Assembly: GCF_900106045.1 (NCBI RefSeq) | Contig: NZ_LT629802.1 | Span: forward strand, 496,001-560,000 | Reading direction: 5' to 3' | DNA: 64,000 nt | DNA from: Pseudomonas mucidolens | Lineage (GTDB): Bacteria > Pseudomonadota > Gammaproteobacteria > Pseudomonadales > Pseudomonadaceae | Notes under the pieces: model-generated | Seen by the model: the letters and a program-made list of their open reading frames with translations, nothing else | Database searches by the model: none | What the model was told of the DNA's origin: nothing | Part shown: positions 1-12,931 of the stretch, one piece after another | Layout of the letters: the number at the start of each line of letters is the position of its first letter | How positions within the stretch are numbered: position 1 is the stretch's first letter | Program-made: the position numbers and the translations under genes

Positions 1-516
1 GACCTGGGTGTGGTCGAGCACAAGGTCATTGGCCTGAACCTCAACGGTATCGGCGGCTCAGCCTTGACCGACAGTGCCATCGACGTGCCTGAGTCGCCCA
101 CCGAGGGCATTCCGGTTACCTACGTACCGGCACGCAACACCGTGTTCCTGTCCCTGGCGCTGGGTTGGGCAGAAGTGATCAACGCTCGTGACATCTTCAT
201 CGGCGTCAACGCCGTGGATTACTCGGGGTATCCGGACTGCCGTCCCGAATTTGTCGAGTCCTTCGAGCGCATGGCTAACCTGGCGACTAAAGCCGGCGTG
301 GAAGGAGAGGGTTTCCGCATCCTGGCGCCGCTTCAGAATCTGAGCAAGGCCGATATCATCAAGGCGGGTGTCGGGCTGGGCGTCGATTACTCGCTGACGG
401 TTTCCTGCTATCAAGCCGACGCAGACGGCCGCGCGTGCGGGAAATGCGACAGCTGCCGACTGCGCGCTGAAGGCTTCCAGGCGGCCGGAATTGAGGACCC
501 TACGCGTTATTTCTGA
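1..516 (+). CDS. queC: 7-cyano-7-deazaguanine synthase QueC (C-terminal part)
   Basis: The frame is already open at base 1 and ends at TGA 514-516, so the N-terminal PP-loop lies outside the window. QueC converts 7-carboxy-7-deazaguanine to preQ0 with ATP and ammonia in the queuosine pathway, in the cytosol. The visible part has the family blocks GGSALTD, the VPARN segment, [17 protein letters not shown] and, near 403-465, the zinc-binding cysteine cluster (C-Y-Q, then C-G-K-C-D-S-C). About 172 residues are present of the family's usual 220-230. The product reads cleanly to its normal C-terminus. A tRNA-Lys follows 63 bp downstream on the same strand. Confidence 0.95.
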   Translation, partial: DLGVVEHKVIGLNLNGIGGSALTDSAIDVPESPTEGIPVTYVPARNTVFLSLALGWAEVINARDIFIGVNAVDYSGYPDCRPEFVESFERMANLATKAGVEGEGFRILAPLQNLSKADIIKAGVGLGVDYSLTVSCYQADADGRACGKCDSCRLRAEGFQAAGIEDPTRYF

Positions 517-579
517 TTTATTTAAAATAAGGTATTGAATAATCCTTAGAAATCAGTATTATACGCGCCACCACACAGC

Positions 580-655
580 GGGTCGTTAGCTCAGTTGGTA
601 GAGCAGTTGGCTTTTAACCAATTGGTCGTAGGTTCGAATCCCACACGACCCACCA
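580..655 (+). tRNA. tRNA-Lys (UUU anticodon)
   Basis: A 76-nt cloverleaf with encoded CCA. The acceptor arms GGGTCGT (580-586) and ACGACCC (645-651) pair fully. The D loop TAGCTCAGTTGGTAGAGC, the anticodon loop CTTTTAA with anticodon TTT, and the T loop GGTTCGAATCC are all present. The discriminator is A at 652. The sequence is almost the same as E. coli tRNA-Lys. Confidence 0.97.
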
Positions 656-670
656 TTTTTGGCGGTTTAG

Positions 671-716
671 AAAATCCGGAAGGCCCACGCAAGTGAGGAT
701 TTCCGGGTTTTTTTTT
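671..716 (+). terminator. Rho-independent terminator after tRNA-Lys
   Basis: The arm at 671-681 (AAAATCCGGAA) pairs with 701-711 (TTCCGGGTTTT), giving 11 pairs including one G-U, closed by a 19-nt loop and followed by a T run to 716. Confidence 0.8.
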
Positions 717-786
717 GCCTGTTATTTGTTCTGTGGGCTCAATTTGTCTATATTTGAGTCTGTAGAACATATTGCGAGTGGCGATT

Positions 787-1191
787 ATGTCTTTGGCTCT
801 CCAGCCCCAAGTGTTCACCAAGGATCAGTGTGTAAGCGGATTGCGCACGGCAGTGAGCATTCTCGAGAAATGGCAGGCCAGCAGCGACCAGGTCTGTCGC
901 ATCCTGCGTATCTCACGCAGTACCTACACCCGAGCCAAACAGCGCGGTGGCGAATGGAGCATCGGCTTGGATCACGACCAGATGCAGCGCATCAGTTTTG
1001 TGCTGAATATCCACGCCACGCTGCGCATGGTCTTTGATAATCCCGAGAACGTGTACGGCTTCCCGGGGATGGTGAACGATAACAGTTTCTTCAACGGTCG
1101 AACCCCGCTCGAGATCATGGCTCAGGGCGATATGATTTCTCTGTACGAGACCTTTCGCCGGATTGATGCGCTGCGTGGAGCGCAATGGTGA
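787..1191 (+). CDS. Xre/MbcA/ParS-type antitoxin of a RES-Xre toxin-antitoxin pair
   Basis: A 134-residue protein starting at ATG 787; an earlier in-frame TTG at 772 is less likely. The N-terminal half has a helix-turn-helix-like stretch (DQVCRILRISRSTYTRAK, about residues 36-53). The C-terminal half has the DUF2384 toxin-binding features (VFDNPENVYGF, FFNGRTPLEIM, LYETFRRIDALRG). Antitoxins of this family bind and neutralise a RES-domain NAD+-degrading enzyme and repress their own promoter. Its stop codon overlaps the start of the toxin gene, so the two are translationally coupled. The pair sits just past the tRNA-Lys terminator, a common landing place for accessory genes. Confidence 0.85.
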   Translation: MSLALQPQVFTKDQCVSGLRTAVSILEKWQASSDQVCRILRISRSTYTRAKQRGGEWSIGLDHDQMQRISFVLNIHATLRMVFDNPENVYGFPGMVNDNSFFNGRTPLEIMAQGDMISLYETFRRIDALRGAQW

Positions 1192-1913
1192 TGTTGGAAC
1201 ACTTGGGTAATCTGGCCGGGGAGCACGTGCAGGCTTATCGGCTGGTCAACTCCAAGTTTCCGCCAATTGCGTTGTTTGATGATGTGGCGGACGCCGATGA
1301 GTTTGAGGTGCTGTATCAGATTCAAGCCCTGACCAATCCCCGGCTGAGCAATCAGATTGGCGCGCTGGAGTTGATACCTCGCCGCGAAATCCCTTTTGGC
1401 ATACCCGGCTGTTCATACGCGATCGCGCCGTTCACGCACATAAATCCCGCCGGGTCGCGATTCAGCGATGGCAGTTTTGGGGTGCTGTACCTGGCTGCGA
1501 CCATGGAAACCGCGCTGGCGGAAGTCCACTACCATCAGAATCAGTATTGGTCGAAGGTGCGCGGTCTGAACTTCGAGCGCTTTGTGTTTCGCGGATTGTC
1601 CGTATCCTTTGTCGACGACTCGATGAAAGATGCGACGCGCATCCCGCGCACCGATCCCATCTACCACCCTGACGACTACGTGCCCGCCCAACGCTTGGGC
1701 GCCGCGCTGAAGAAGGCCGGCTGTCCCGGCCTTCGCTACCTGTCGGTGCGGGCGCCGGGCGACCATTGCTGGGCACTGCTGACACCCCGCGCGGTGTTGT
1801 CGATTGTCCAGGCCGCGCACTACGAGATGATCTGGAACGAGCAGATCACCAGTGTCAGCAAGATAGTAGGACCTGAGCGCTGGGTCTCAGATCCGCCCCT
1901 GAACCAGGATTGA
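1185..1913 (+). CDS. RES-domain toxin (NAD+-consuming)
   Basis: A 242-residue RES-family protein. The family (for example MbcT) destroys cellular NAD+, giving growth arrest when not bound by its antitoxin. The expected polar residues are visible: R19 in AYRLV or R92 in the [14 protein letters not shown] block, E113 in ALAEVHYH, and S187 in LRYLSVR. The start at 1185 overlaps the antitoxin stop by 7 bases; ATG at 1191 has better spacing to GGAG at 1177-1180 and is an equal option. The C-terminus runs 27 bp into the end of lldD on the other strand. Confidence 0.85.
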   Translation: MVMLEHLGNLAGEHVQAYRLVNSKFPPIALFDDVADADEFEVLYQIQALTNPRLSNQIGALELIPRREIPFGIPGCSYAIAPFTHINPAGSRFSDGSFGVLYLAATMETALAEVHYHQNQYWSKVRGLNFERFVFRGLSVSFVDDSMKDATRIPRTDPIYHPDDYVPAQRLGAALKKAGCPGLRYLSVRAPGDHCWALLTPRAVLSIVQAAHYEMIWNEQITSVSKIVGPERWVSDPPLNQD

Positions 1914-3029
1914 TTCATCGATTTGTGCAATCGACGTCACCCCGGTCAGGGTCATCGCCACACGCATTTCCTTGGCGAAAATATCCAGCAGATTTTCCAC
2001 TCCACGCTGTCCGTCAGCCGCCAATGCATACGCGGGTGCCCGGCCAAGCAACACGCCGCGCGCGCCGAGGGCGAGCATGCGCACCACGTCCAGCCCCGAA
2101 CGCACCCCGGAGTCGACCAGCACGGTGAGATCGCTGCCCACCGCCTGGGCAATTGCCGGCAAGGCCTTGGCGGTGGACAGCACGCCGTCCAGCTGGCGAC
2201 CGCCGTGGTTGGAGACGACGATGCCGTCTGCGCCGAAGATCACGGCATCCTTGGCATCCTGGGGATCGAGGATGCCTTTGATAATCATCGGGCCTTTCCA
2301 GGACTCGCGAATCCACTCCAGGTCTTTCCAACTGATCGAAGGGTCGAAGTTGTTCGCCAGCCAGCCGATGTAGTCTTCCAGGTGGGTCGGCTTGCCCAGG
2401 TAGCGCGAGATATTGCCCAGGTCATGGGGGCGCCCCATGAGCCCGACATCAAAGGCCCAGGCCGGTTTGCCCAGGGCTTGCAGCATCCGGCGCTGCGCCG
2501 CGTACGGTCCGGACATGCCGGAGTGGGCATCACGGTAGCGCGCGCCGGGGGTCGGCATGTCGACGGTGAACACCAGGGTTTTTACCCCGGCTGCCTGGGC
2601 GCGCTCCAGGGCGTTTTTCATGAAGCCGCGGTCTTTCAATACGTAGAGCTGGAACCAGATGGATTGCGCGGTCTGTGACGCGACTTCCTCGATCGGACAG
2701 ACCGACACCGTCGACAGGCAAAAGGGAATGCCCTTGTTGGCTGCTGCCTTCGCCGCCTGGACTTCACCGCGCCGGGCGTACATGCCGGTCAGCCCCACCG
2801 GGCTGATGATCACCGGCAGCGCCAGCGGCTGGTCGAACAAGCGGGTTTCCAGGCTCAGGCTTTCGACATTACGCAGGATGCGCTGGCGCAGGCTGATGTC
2901 GGCAAGGTCCGAGCTATTGGCCTTGAGCGTGTGTTCGGCGTAGGCGCCACCGTCGATGTAGTCGAACAGGAAGCGTGGCAGTTTGCGGCGTGCGGCTTCG
3001 CGGTAATCCGATGCGGACGAAATGATCAT
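1887..3029 (-). CDS. lldD: L-lactate dehydrogenase (FMN, quinone-dependent) LldD
   Basis: A 380-residue FMN alpha-hydroxy-acid dehydrogenase that oxidises L-lactate to pyruvate at the inner face of the membrane and passes electrons to quinone. It matches E. coli LldD closely along its length: N-terminal [17 protein letters not shown] and [44 protein letters not shown], the catalytic-base block [10 protein letters not shown], and [19 protein letters not shown]. It is somewhat shorter at the C-terminus than the 396-residue E. coli protein. No lactate permease or lldR-type regulator is adjacent; the divergent LysR gene 109 bp away is the likely regulator. Its 3' end overlaps the RES toxin gene tail to tail by 27 bp. 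Confidence 0.93.
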   Translation of the reverse strand: MIISSASDYREAARRKLPRFLFDYIDGGAYAEHTLKANSSDLADISLRQRILRNVESLSLETRLFDQPLALPVIISPVGLTGMYARRGEVQAAKAAANKGIPFCLSTVSVCPIEEVASQTAQSIWFQLYVLKDRGFMKNALERAQAAGVKTLVFTVDMPTPGARYRDAHSGMSGPYAAQRRMLQALGKPAWAFDVGLMGRPHDLGNISRYLGKPTHLEDYIGWLANNFDPSISWKDLEWIRESWKGPMIIKGILDPQDAKDAVIFGADGIVVSNHGGRQLDGVLSTAKALPAIAQAVGSDLTVLVDSGVRSGLDVVRMLALGARGVLLGRAPAYALAADGQRGVENLLDIFAKEMRVAMTLTGVTSIAQIDESILVQGRI

Positions 3030-3138
3030 GAACAGTGAGTCCCCGGAATCAATAGAACGGTGGTTGGGAGGATAGACAAAGGCTATTCATGGTAAAAACA
3101 ACTTTTACAACTTTAATCCAGTCGCAAAGGGAATATTG

Positions 3139-4038
3139 ATGAACCTTCGCACGTTGCGCACCTTTGTCGAAGTGGTGCGTCAAGGCGGTTTCTCACAGGC
3201 CGCCGAGGTGGTTTCGCTGACCCAGTCCAGCGTCAGCAAGGCGGTCAGGACCCTTGAGGACGAGTTGGGCACGCCGCTGTTCAACCGCATCGGGCATAAG
3301 AGCGAACTGACCGCAGCGGGTGAAATTACCTACCGCCGTGCGCTGGTGCTGCTGGCCGAGCGCAGCGATCTGGTGGCGGAGATCGACGACCTGCTAGGGC
3401 TCAAGCGCGGCGTGTTGCGCATTGGTCTGCCGCCGGTGGGCAGCGGCGAGTTGTTCGCAGCAATGTTTGCGCTGTATCGGCGGCGCTATCCGGATATCGA
3501 GATTCAATTGATCGAGCACGGCAGCAAGAAACTTGCGCAATGCCTGCAGGCCGGTCAGGTGGACTTGGCAGCCTTGTTGGTGCCGGTTGAAGGCGAGTTT
3601 GAATATCAAGACGTACGGGTCGAGCCGTTGATGGTGGTGATGCCGATGGATCATCCCCTGGCCGGACGGGCGCAGGTGAATTTTTCCGATCTGGCTGATT
3701 CTCCGTTCATTCTTTACGAGGCTGGCTTCGCCCTCAATCCCATCATTCTCAATGCCTGCGAGCGGCGGGGAGTGGTGCCTCGCGTGACGGCCCGCAGCGC
3801 GCAAATCGATTTCATCGTGGATTTGGTCAGTGCCGGCCTGGGTGTCGCGTTTCTGCCGCAAATGCTTGCCCACAAACACCTGCATCCCGGTATCGCCCTT
3901 ACGCCCCTCAATGAGCCCCGGACCGACTGGCACATCGCGCTGGCCTGGAGACGTCATGCGCATCTCCCGCAAGCGGCGCGTGCCTGGCTGGAGCTTGCGA
4001 GGGAAATGGGCAATGTACCCGCAGCGGCTAACGGCTGA
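3139..4038 (+). CDS. LysR-family transcriptional regulator
   Basis: A 299-residue LysR protein. The N-terminal winged helix-turn-helix is clear (LRTLRTFVEVVRQGGFSQAA, then LTQSSVSKAVRTLEDELGTPLFNR), followed by a periplasmic-binding-like effector domain from about residue 90. The ATG at 3139 is preceded by AAAGGG at 3126-3131. The gene is transcribed away from lldD, the usual layout for a LysR gene controlling its neighbour, so it probably regulates lldD. The ligand is not readable from the sequence. Confidence 0.9.
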   Translation: MNLRTLRTFVEVVRQGGFSQAAEVVSLTQSSVSKAVRTLEDELGTPLFNRIGHKSELTAAGEITYRRALVLLAERSDLVAEIDDLLGLKRGVLRIGLPPVGSGELFAAMFALYRRRYPDIEIQLIEHGSKKLAQCLQAGQVDLAALLVPVEGEFEYQDVRVEPLMVVMPMDHPLAGRAQVNFSDLADSPFILYEAGFALNPIILNACERRGVVPRVTARSAQIDFIVDLVSAGLGVAFLPQMLAHKHLHPGIALTPLNEPRTDWHIALAWRRHAHLPQAARAWLELAREMGNVPAAANG

Positions 4039-4234
4039 AATGCTCTTACTGAGAGGGAATGGGCTTATGCGCCAGATTAGGCTTTTGAATCCATTCGATA
4101 TTCTGTAGCCTTGCGCAGCTTCACCGTTAACCGTGCTTAACGTACACAATCACTTCGTCCGGCGGTGCCCAAAGGGTTCCAGAGCCGGTGATACACTCGA
4201 CTTTCGCGCAACTGCGCCTGCAGGTCTTGCGAAC

Positions 4235-5293
4235 ATGACGCAAATTTCCGAACGCCTTCTGGTTCAAGCCCACCTCGACGCCAAGCAGCCCAAGGCGCTC
4301 AGTGCCGAGGAAGAGGCGAGCTTACGTTCTGCCATTGCCGCTGAGCTCAAGGCTCAAGATGCGGTGCTGGTCGCCCACTTCTACTGTGATCCGGTGATTC
4401 AGGCCCTGGCCGAGGAAACCGGCGGCTGCGTTTCCGACTCCCTGGAAATGGCCCGCTTTGGCGCCGCGCACCCGGCCAAGACGGTACTGGTCGCCGGTGT
4501 GCGCTTCATGGGCGAGACGGCGAAAATCCTCACCCCCGAAAAACGCATCCTGATGCCGACGCTGGAGGCGACCTGCTCCCTGGATCTGGGCTGCCCGGTG
4601 GACGAGTTTTCCGCCTTCTGCGATCAACACCCCGAGCGTACCGTGGTGGTCTACGCCAACACGTCGGCGGCGGTCAAGGCCAGGGCTGACTGGGTGGTGA
4701 CGTCCAGCTGCGCGTTGGAGATCGTCGAAAGCCTGATGGACAACGGCGAGACGATTATCTGGGGCCCGGACAAGCACTTGGGCACCTACATCCAGCGCCA
4801 GACCGGTGCCGACATGCTGCTCTGGGACGGTGCCTGCATCGTCCACGAAGAGTTCAAGTCCAAGCAGTTGGAAGACATGAAGGCGTTGTACCCGGACGCC
4901 GCGATTCTGGTGCACCCGGAATCACCGACGGCGGTGATCGAACTGGCCGATGCCGTGGGGTCCACCAGCCAGTTGATCGCCGCCGCGCAACGCTTGCCGA
5001 ACAAGACCTTTATCGTCGCCACCGACCGCGGTATCTTCTACAAGATGCAGCAGTTGTGTCCGGACAAGGTATTCGTGGAGGCGCCCACCGCCGGTAACGG
5101 CGCGGCATGCCGCAGTTGCGCGCACTGCCCGTGGATGGCGATGAATACGCTGGAGCGCACGTTGCAATGCCTGCGTGAAGGCACCAATGAGATACTCGTC
5201 GAGCCATCCCTGATCCCCCATGCGGTACGTCCACTCAAACGTATGCTCGACTTCACCCAGGCGGCGCGCCTGAAGCTGGCTGGCAACGCCTGA
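4235..5293 (+). CDS. nadA: Quinolinate synthase NadA
   Basis: A 352-residue [4Fe-4S] enzyme that condenses iminoaspartate with dihydroxyacetone phosphate to quinolinate in de novo NAD synthesis. The start at ATG 4235 gives the usual Pseudomonas length; an upstream ATG frame from 4133 lacks a homologous N-terminus. Family blocks are present: [38 protein letters not shown], and the three cluster-ligand regions ([33 protein letters not shown]). A promoter-like TGATACACT lies near 4187-4196. It is monocistronic; a large repeat region follows. Confidence 0.95.
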   Translation: MTQISERLLVQAHLDAKQPKALSAEEEASLRSAIAAELKAQDAVLVAHFYCDPVIQALAEETGGCVSDSLEMARFGAAHPAKTVLVAGVRFMGETAKILTPEKRILMPTLEATCSLDLGCPVDEFSAFCDQHPERTVVVYANTSAAVKARADWVVTSSCALEIVESLMDNGETIIWGPDKHLGTYIQRQTGADMLLWDGACIVHEEFKSKQLEDMKALYPDAAILVHPESPTAVIELADAVGSTSQLIAAAQRLPNKTFIVATDRGIFYKMQQLCPDKVFVEAPTAGNGAACRSCAHCPWMAMNTLERTLQCLREGTNEILVEPSLIPHAVRPLKRMLDFTQAARLKLAGNA

Positions 5294-5341
5294 GTGAGCG
5301 CCTTGGGGTGAGAGGATTGTCCTCTGATAAAGAGGCCTATC

Positions 5342-5400
5342 CCTGTGGCGAGGGAGCTTGTCTGTGGCGAGGAGGCTTGTCCTGTGGCGAGGGGGCTTGT
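5342..5400. repeat. Three tandem degenerate 20-bp repeats
   Basis: Three head-to-tail copies of a unit close to CTGTGGCGAGGGRGCTTGT begin at about 5342, 5362 and 5381. The third copy is also the outer part of the long inverted repeat that follows. The unit is a relative of the GTGGCGAGGGAGCTTGCTCCC REP family of fluorescent pseudomonads. Confidence 0.8.
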
Positions 5401-5520
5401 CCCCCGTTGGGCTGCGCAGCAGCCCCCAAACCAGCAGCTGGGGAGTGCCTGATACACCGCACTCGTTTTTATTGGGGCTGCTGCGCAGCCCAACGGGGGA
5501 CAAGCCCCCTCGCCACAGGA
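5380..5520. repeat. Perfect 47-bp inverted repeat with 47-bp spacer
   Basis: Bases 5380-5426 are the exact reverse complement of 5474-5520. The arms read from the chromosome outward as CTGTGGCGAGGGGGCTTGTC, then CCCGTTGGGCTGCGCAGC. The stretch between nadA and the RDD gene (5294-5593) contains nothing else that looks like a gene. The structure resembles a REPIN, but the arms are longer and perfectly matched. As RNA it would form a strong hairpin between two convergent genes and may terminate both. Confidence 0.85.
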
Positions 5521-5593
5521 CAAGCCCATCACCCACAGGACAAGTCCGGAAATTCCTGAGGGGCGGCCTCAGGGCTCGTTCGTTGGTCCCGGG

Positions 5594-6082
5594 TTACTTC
5601 TTCTGCTTCGGAATCCGCACCAACTGGGTGTCCGAATAGATGTCATGCCAGGCGCGTTTTTTCTTGTCGATCAGCGACCAGATAAACCCCAGCCCCGCGC
5701 ATAACCACGATGCAATCGACACCACAAAGCGCAACAACGCCTGCCACAGGCTGATGCGCGAACCGTCCGCGTTCTGCACTCGAACGCCCCACACTTGCAT
5801 GCCCAGCGTCTGCCCGGAATGGGTCCAGAACTTGGCGAAGAAGCCGAACAGCACAAAAAACAGAATCGTCGACAACAGTGGATCACCGTCAAGGGCACCG
5901 GATTCGGAAAGGGCGCGCATCCGGGTTTGGCCGATAAAGGCGATCCACACCAGCTTGTAGAGGAAGGCTGTGACAATCAGCAGGGCGGTACACAACAGGA
6001 AGTCATAGAACATCGCTGCCAGACGACGGCCCAGGCCAACGGCGGGAAATTCGCCTTGCGGGCTTAGCAGGTGTTTCGGCAT
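5594..6082 (-). CDS. RDD-family membrane protein
   Basis: A 162-residue inner-membrane protein of the RDD family. Typical features are present: GLGRRLAAMFYDFLL at the start of the first membrane segment, a second segment around STILFFVLFGFFAKFW, the SGQTLGMQVWGVRVQNADG block, and the final WHDIYSDTQLV. Three membrane segments are likely. The molecular role of most RDD proteins is unknown; some are linked to ion transport. The start at 6082 fits the hydrophilic N-terminus before the first RDD helix. It sits alone between repeats and the cold-shock gene. Confidence 0.85.
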   Translation of the reverse strand: MPKHLLSPQGEFPAVGLGRRLAAMFYDFLLCTALLIVTAFLYKLVWIAFIGQTRMRALSESGALDGDPLLSTILFFVLFGFFAKFWTHSGQTLGMQVWGVRVQNADGSRISLWQALLRFVVSIASWLCAGLGFIWSLIDKKKRAWHDIYSDTQLVRIPKQKK

Positions 6083-6130
6083 GGCTGGGCTCTCTGGATG
6101 GAAAACGCCATTTTACGGACAAACGCACAT

Positions 6131-6166
6131 AAAAAAGCCCCTGATGTCACCATCAGGGGCTTTTTG
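6131..6166 (-). terminator. Terminator of the cold-shock gene
   Basis: The stem AAAGCCCCTGATG / CATCAGGGGCTTT, closed by TCAC, is flanked by A6 on the left and T5 on the right. Read on the minus strand it directly follows the cold-shock stop codon, and it could act in both directions. Confidence 0.85.
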
Positions 6167-6178
6167 TTGCTGGAGGGA

Positions 6179-6391
6179 TCAGCCTTCTGCTTGTACTTCG
6201 TCAGCCTGCATGCCTTTCTGGCCTTGCACGGCGATGAAAGTCACTTTCTGGCCTTCTTTCAGGCTCTTGAAGCCGTTGCCCTGAATAGCGCGGAAATGCA
6301 CGAACAGATCCGGACCGCTTTCTGGAGTGATAAAACCAAACCCTTTCTCGTCGTTAAACCACTTGACGGTACCGCTCTGACGTTCAGCCAT
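6179..6391 (-). CDS. Cold-shock protein (CspA/CapB family)
   Basis: A 70-residue single cold-shock domain that binds single-stranded RNA or DNA. RNP1 (KGFGFI) and RNP2 (DLFVHF) are intact, as are [11 protein letters not shown] at the start and EGQKVTF. The start at 6391 is preceded by GGAAAGAAGAAAA; the frame extends 15 codons upstream but without family similarity. It is close to Pseudomonas CapB. An unusually long gene-free stretch (6392-6779) lies upstream, as expected for cold-shock genes with long 5' leaders. Confidence 0.95.
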   Translation of the reverse strand: MAERQSGTVKWFNDEKGFGFITPESGPDLFVHFRAIQGNGFKSLKEGQKVTFIAVQGQKGMQADEVQAEG

Positions 6392-6779
6392 TTTCTTCTT
6401 TCCTTTGACGCTAAAATTAATGACAGCCCCTTTCACCTGAAAGAGTACTGGGCTGGGTTGCAGGAAAGTAAGAGACGTCGAACGGGTTGTAGCAAACTTT
6501 GGCTACTGCCCAGGTCCAGGTTCCAAGCGACCCATGCAAACACAGTGGGCAAACTCTACGCCAACTAATATAGAAAAAACAAGCCCTCGGCAGGCCACGT
6601 ATTTACTCGCCTTTACGACACTTCGGTGAACATTGTCGAACTGCCTTATTCGATAGCGTTGATCACTTGTTATAGGCTGATCCACATAGCGTTGACTATC
6701 GTCAATGCACTGTTTTATGGCGGTTGCGTTACAGATTAGTACCTATGCACGCAACCGCGTTACTTATAGAAACAGTCAA
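6392..6779. other. Gene-free stretch: cold-shock gene leader and promoter region
   Basis: 388 bp between the cold-shock start and the gcvT stop. It holds no convincing reading frame. It is AT-richer than its surroundings and is the likely promoter and 5' leader of the cold-shock gene on the minus strand. No clear terminator for gcvT is seen at 6720-6780. Confidence 0.6.
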
Positions 6780-7904
6780 TCAGCCACGATAGTAACGTTG
6801 TGGAATGAATGGCATTTTACTTACACGAAGTGGGACCTTTTTCTCACGCACCAGTGCTGAGACTTCGCTGTCCAGTGCGGTAAATGCACTGTCGAGGTAA
6901 CCCATGGCGAGCGGGCCACCCAGGTTCGGCCCAAAGCCGCCACTGCACACGCTACCGATCACATTACCGTGCTCGTCGACGATTTTCGCGCCTTCACGCA
7001 CCGGGGTGCGCTCTTGGGGGAGCAGGCCCACGCGCTTGCGGCTGATGCCGGTTTGCTGCTGAGTGAAAATGCGCTCGGCACCGGGGAAACCACCGGCCCG
7101 TGCTCCGTCGGCGCGGCGGACCTTGGAGATGGCCCACAGCAGGCTGGCCTCGATTGGGGTGGTTTCGCTGTTCATGTCATGGCCGTAAAGGCACAGTCCG
7201 GCTTCCAGGCGCAGAGAGTCGCGGGCACCCAGGCCGATGGCCTGTACCTCGGTTTCGGCCAGCAGGCTACGGGCCAGGCTTTCGGCATTGGCGGCGGGGA
7301 CGGAGATTTCAAAGCCGTCTTCGCCGGTGTAGCCAGAGCGGCTGACATAGCAATCCACACCCAGCAGACGCAGGGTGGCGAACTGCATGAAGGTCATTTT
7401 GCTGACCTCGGGCGCCAGACGCGCGAGCACGTTGACCGACGCAGGACCTTGCAGCGCGAGCAGCGCGCGTTCCTCGAACAGCGGTTCGATGGTGCATTGA
7501 TCACCAATGTGCTGGCGCAGGTGAGCCAGGTCTTGGTTCTTGCAGGCCGCGTTGACCACCAGGAACAGTTCGTCATTGCCCAGGTTGGCGACCATCAGGT
7601 CATCGAGGATGCCACCCTCATCGTTGGTAAACATGGCATAACGCTGCATGCCCACTGGCAGGTCGATGATGTCCACTGGCACCAGGGTTTCCAGGGCCTT
7701 GGCGGCATTGGCGCCGGTCAGGCGAATCTGGCCCATGTGCGACACATCGAACAACCCGGCCTGTTCACGGGTGTGCAGGTGTTCCTTCATCACGCCCAGC
7801 GGGTATTGCACCGGCATGTCGTAGCCGGCGAACGGCACCATGCGTGCGCCCAGTTCGATATGCAGGGCGTGCAATGGGGTTTGCAACAGGGTTTCGGTGG
7901 ACAT
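6780..7904 (-). CDS. gcvT: Glycine cleavage system aminomethyltransferase (T protein)
   Basis: A 374-residue T protein, which releases ammonia from the lipoyl-bound aminomethyl group and makes 5,10-methylene-tetrahydrofolate. Visible blocks include [21 protein letters not shown] at the N-terminus, [16 protein letters not shown], the [17 protein letters not shown] folate-site segment, and the [15 protein letters not shown] tail. The ATG at 7904 has CAGGAGCTGAAT before it. Last gene of gcvH-gcvP-sdaA-gcvT, so it is probably driven by the sigma-54 promoter near 12715. Confidence 0.95.
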   Translation of the reverse strand: MSTETLLQTPLHALHIELGARMVPFAGYDMPVQYPLGVMKEHLHTREQAGLFDVSHMGQIRLTGANAAKALETLVPVDIIDLPVGMQRYAMFTNDEGGILDDLMVANLGNDELFLVVNAACKNQDLAHLRQHIGDQCTIEPLFEERALLALQGPASVNVLARLAPEVSKMTFMQFATLRLLGVDCYVSRSGYTGEDGFEISVPAANAESLARSLLAETEVQAIGLGARDSLRLEAGLCLYGHDMNSETTPIEASLLWAISKVRRADGARAGGFPGAERIFTQQQTGISRKRVGLLPQERTPVREGAKIVDEHGNVIGSVCSGGFGPNLGGPLAMGYLDSAFTALDSEVSALVREKKVPLRVSKMPFIPQRYYRG

Positions 7905-7943
7905 ATTCAGCTCCTGAAAAACGTGCGGACGCGCCAGTCGGCG

Positions 7944-9320
<1,377 letters not shown>

Positions 9321-9366
9321 GGTTGTTCTCCGGTTTCTTATTATGGGATACCCGATTCAACCCATT

Positions 9367-9400
9367 CCCTGTAGGAGTGAGCTTGCTCGCTCCTACAGGG
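9367..9400. repeat. REP palindrome between gcvP and sdaA
   Basis: CCCTGTAGGAGTGAGC / CTCGCTCCTACAGGG forms a hairpin with a single G-T mismatch. It is a copy of the TGTAGGAGCGAGCTTGCTCG REP family lying within the operon, so it may modulate downstream transcript levels. Confidence 0.8.
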
Positions 9401-9412
9401 GGAAAGGTGTTT

Positions 9413-12262
<2,850 letters not shown>

Positions 12263-12272
12263 GGCGCGCTCC

Positions 12273-12656
12273 TCAAGCTTCAGCGTTGGCTTTGATCAGG
12301 CGATCATACGCATCCTGATCCAACAGCTTAGCTACTGCGTCGGCATCAGCCGGTTTAAAACGGAAGAACCAGCCTTCGCCCATCGGGTCTTCGTTGACCA
12401 GTTCCGGGCTGTCGCTGAGCTTCTCGTTGACTTCCAGCACGTCGCCGGAAAGGGGCATGTACACACCGCTGGCGGCCTTGACTGATTCCACGGTGGACGC
12501 TTCCGCGCCCTGGTCGTAGGCCTGTAATTCAGGCAGTTGCACGAAAACCACGTCACCCAGCGCATTCTGCGCGAAAGCGGTGATGCCCACGGTGACGCTG
12601 CCGTCGGCTTCGGCGCGTAGCCATTCGTGATCTTCAGTGAAACGCAACTCGCTCAT
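12273..12656 (-). CDS. gcvH: Glycine cleavage system H protein (lipoyl carrier)
   Basis: A 127-residue lipoyl carrier. The lipoylation lysine sits in the [18 protein letters not shown] block; [33 protein letters not shown] and the [11 protein letters not shown] tail are standard. First gene of the gcv operon. CCTGAGGAGTTTCC precedes the ATG at 12656, and a sigma-54 promoter would give a leader of about 47 nt. Confidence 0.97.
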   Translation of the reverse strand: MSELRFTEDHEWLRAEADGSVTVGITAFAQNALGDVVFVQLPELQAYDQGAEASTVESVKAASGVYMPLSGDVLEVNEKLSDSPELVNEDPMGEGWFFRFKPADADAVAKLLDQDAYDRLIKANAEA

Positions 12657-12713
12657 GGAAACTCCTCAGGGCCAGAATCGTCTGGTGGACGGGATTGGAA
12701 TAGGTAAGTCCTT

Positions 12714-12730
12714 AGCAAAAAGGCGGCCAA
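12714..12730 (-). promoter_or_regulatory. Sigma-54 (RpoN) promoter of the gcv operon
   Basis: Read on the minus strand, bases 12729-12715 give TGGCCGCCTTTTTGC. The GG and GC doublets are separated by exactly 10 bases, as sigma-54 promoters require. The predicted start is near 12703. It lies between three activator sites and gcvH, and the neighbouring activator is of the sigma-54-dependent class. Confidence 0.75.
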
Positions 12731-12793
12731 TGTTTTTTAGTCATTAAAAATCAATAGGTTACTGATTTTTTGCGAAATGAGGACCACGCTGGC

Positions 12794-12811
12794 TGTAGTG
12801 ATATCGCTACA
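12794..12811. promoter_or_regulatory. Predicted GcsR site 1
   Basis: TGTAGTG-ATAT-CGCTACA, an almost perfect palindrome. It fits the TGTAACG-N4-CGTTCCG consensus described for GcsR of P. aeruginosa, with the left half TGTA-TG and right half CG preserved. It lies 79 bp upstream of the predicted sigma-54 promoter elements. Confidence 0.65.
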
Positions 12812-12874
12812 GCCAGAACGGCTAAAAAAAGCCTATGAGGATCAAAGCCTTGCGTGGCGTGCGTTGGATGAGTG

Positions 12875-12892
12875 TGTAGCGATATCGTTCCA
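12875..12892. promoter_or_regulatory. Predicted GcsR site 2
   Basis: TGTAGCG-ATAT-CGTTCCA, matching the GcsR consensus at 12 of 14 defined positions. It lies one base from site 3. Confidence 0.75.
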
Positions 12893-12893
12893 C

Positions 12894-12911
12894 TGTAGCG
12901 CTTTCAGTACA
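12894..12911. promoter_or_regulatory. Predicted GcsR site 3
   Basis: TGTAGCG-CTTT-CAGTACA, a weaker match in the right half. It is in tandem with site 2 and ends 20 bp before the gcsR stop codon. Confidence 0.55.
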
Positions 12912-12931
12912 GGTAGAGGTCGCTTTTGACG

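Noticed and set aside
5342..5400. Tandem repeats considered as a small CRISPR array
   Set aside because: The units are directly adjacent with no spacers, drift in sequence, and match a REP-type unit; no cas genes are in the window.
12657..12931. Glycine riboswitch before the gcv operon
   Set aside because: No tandem aptamer features were found; the region is explained by a sigma-54 promoter and activator sites, and the predicted leader is only about 47 nt.
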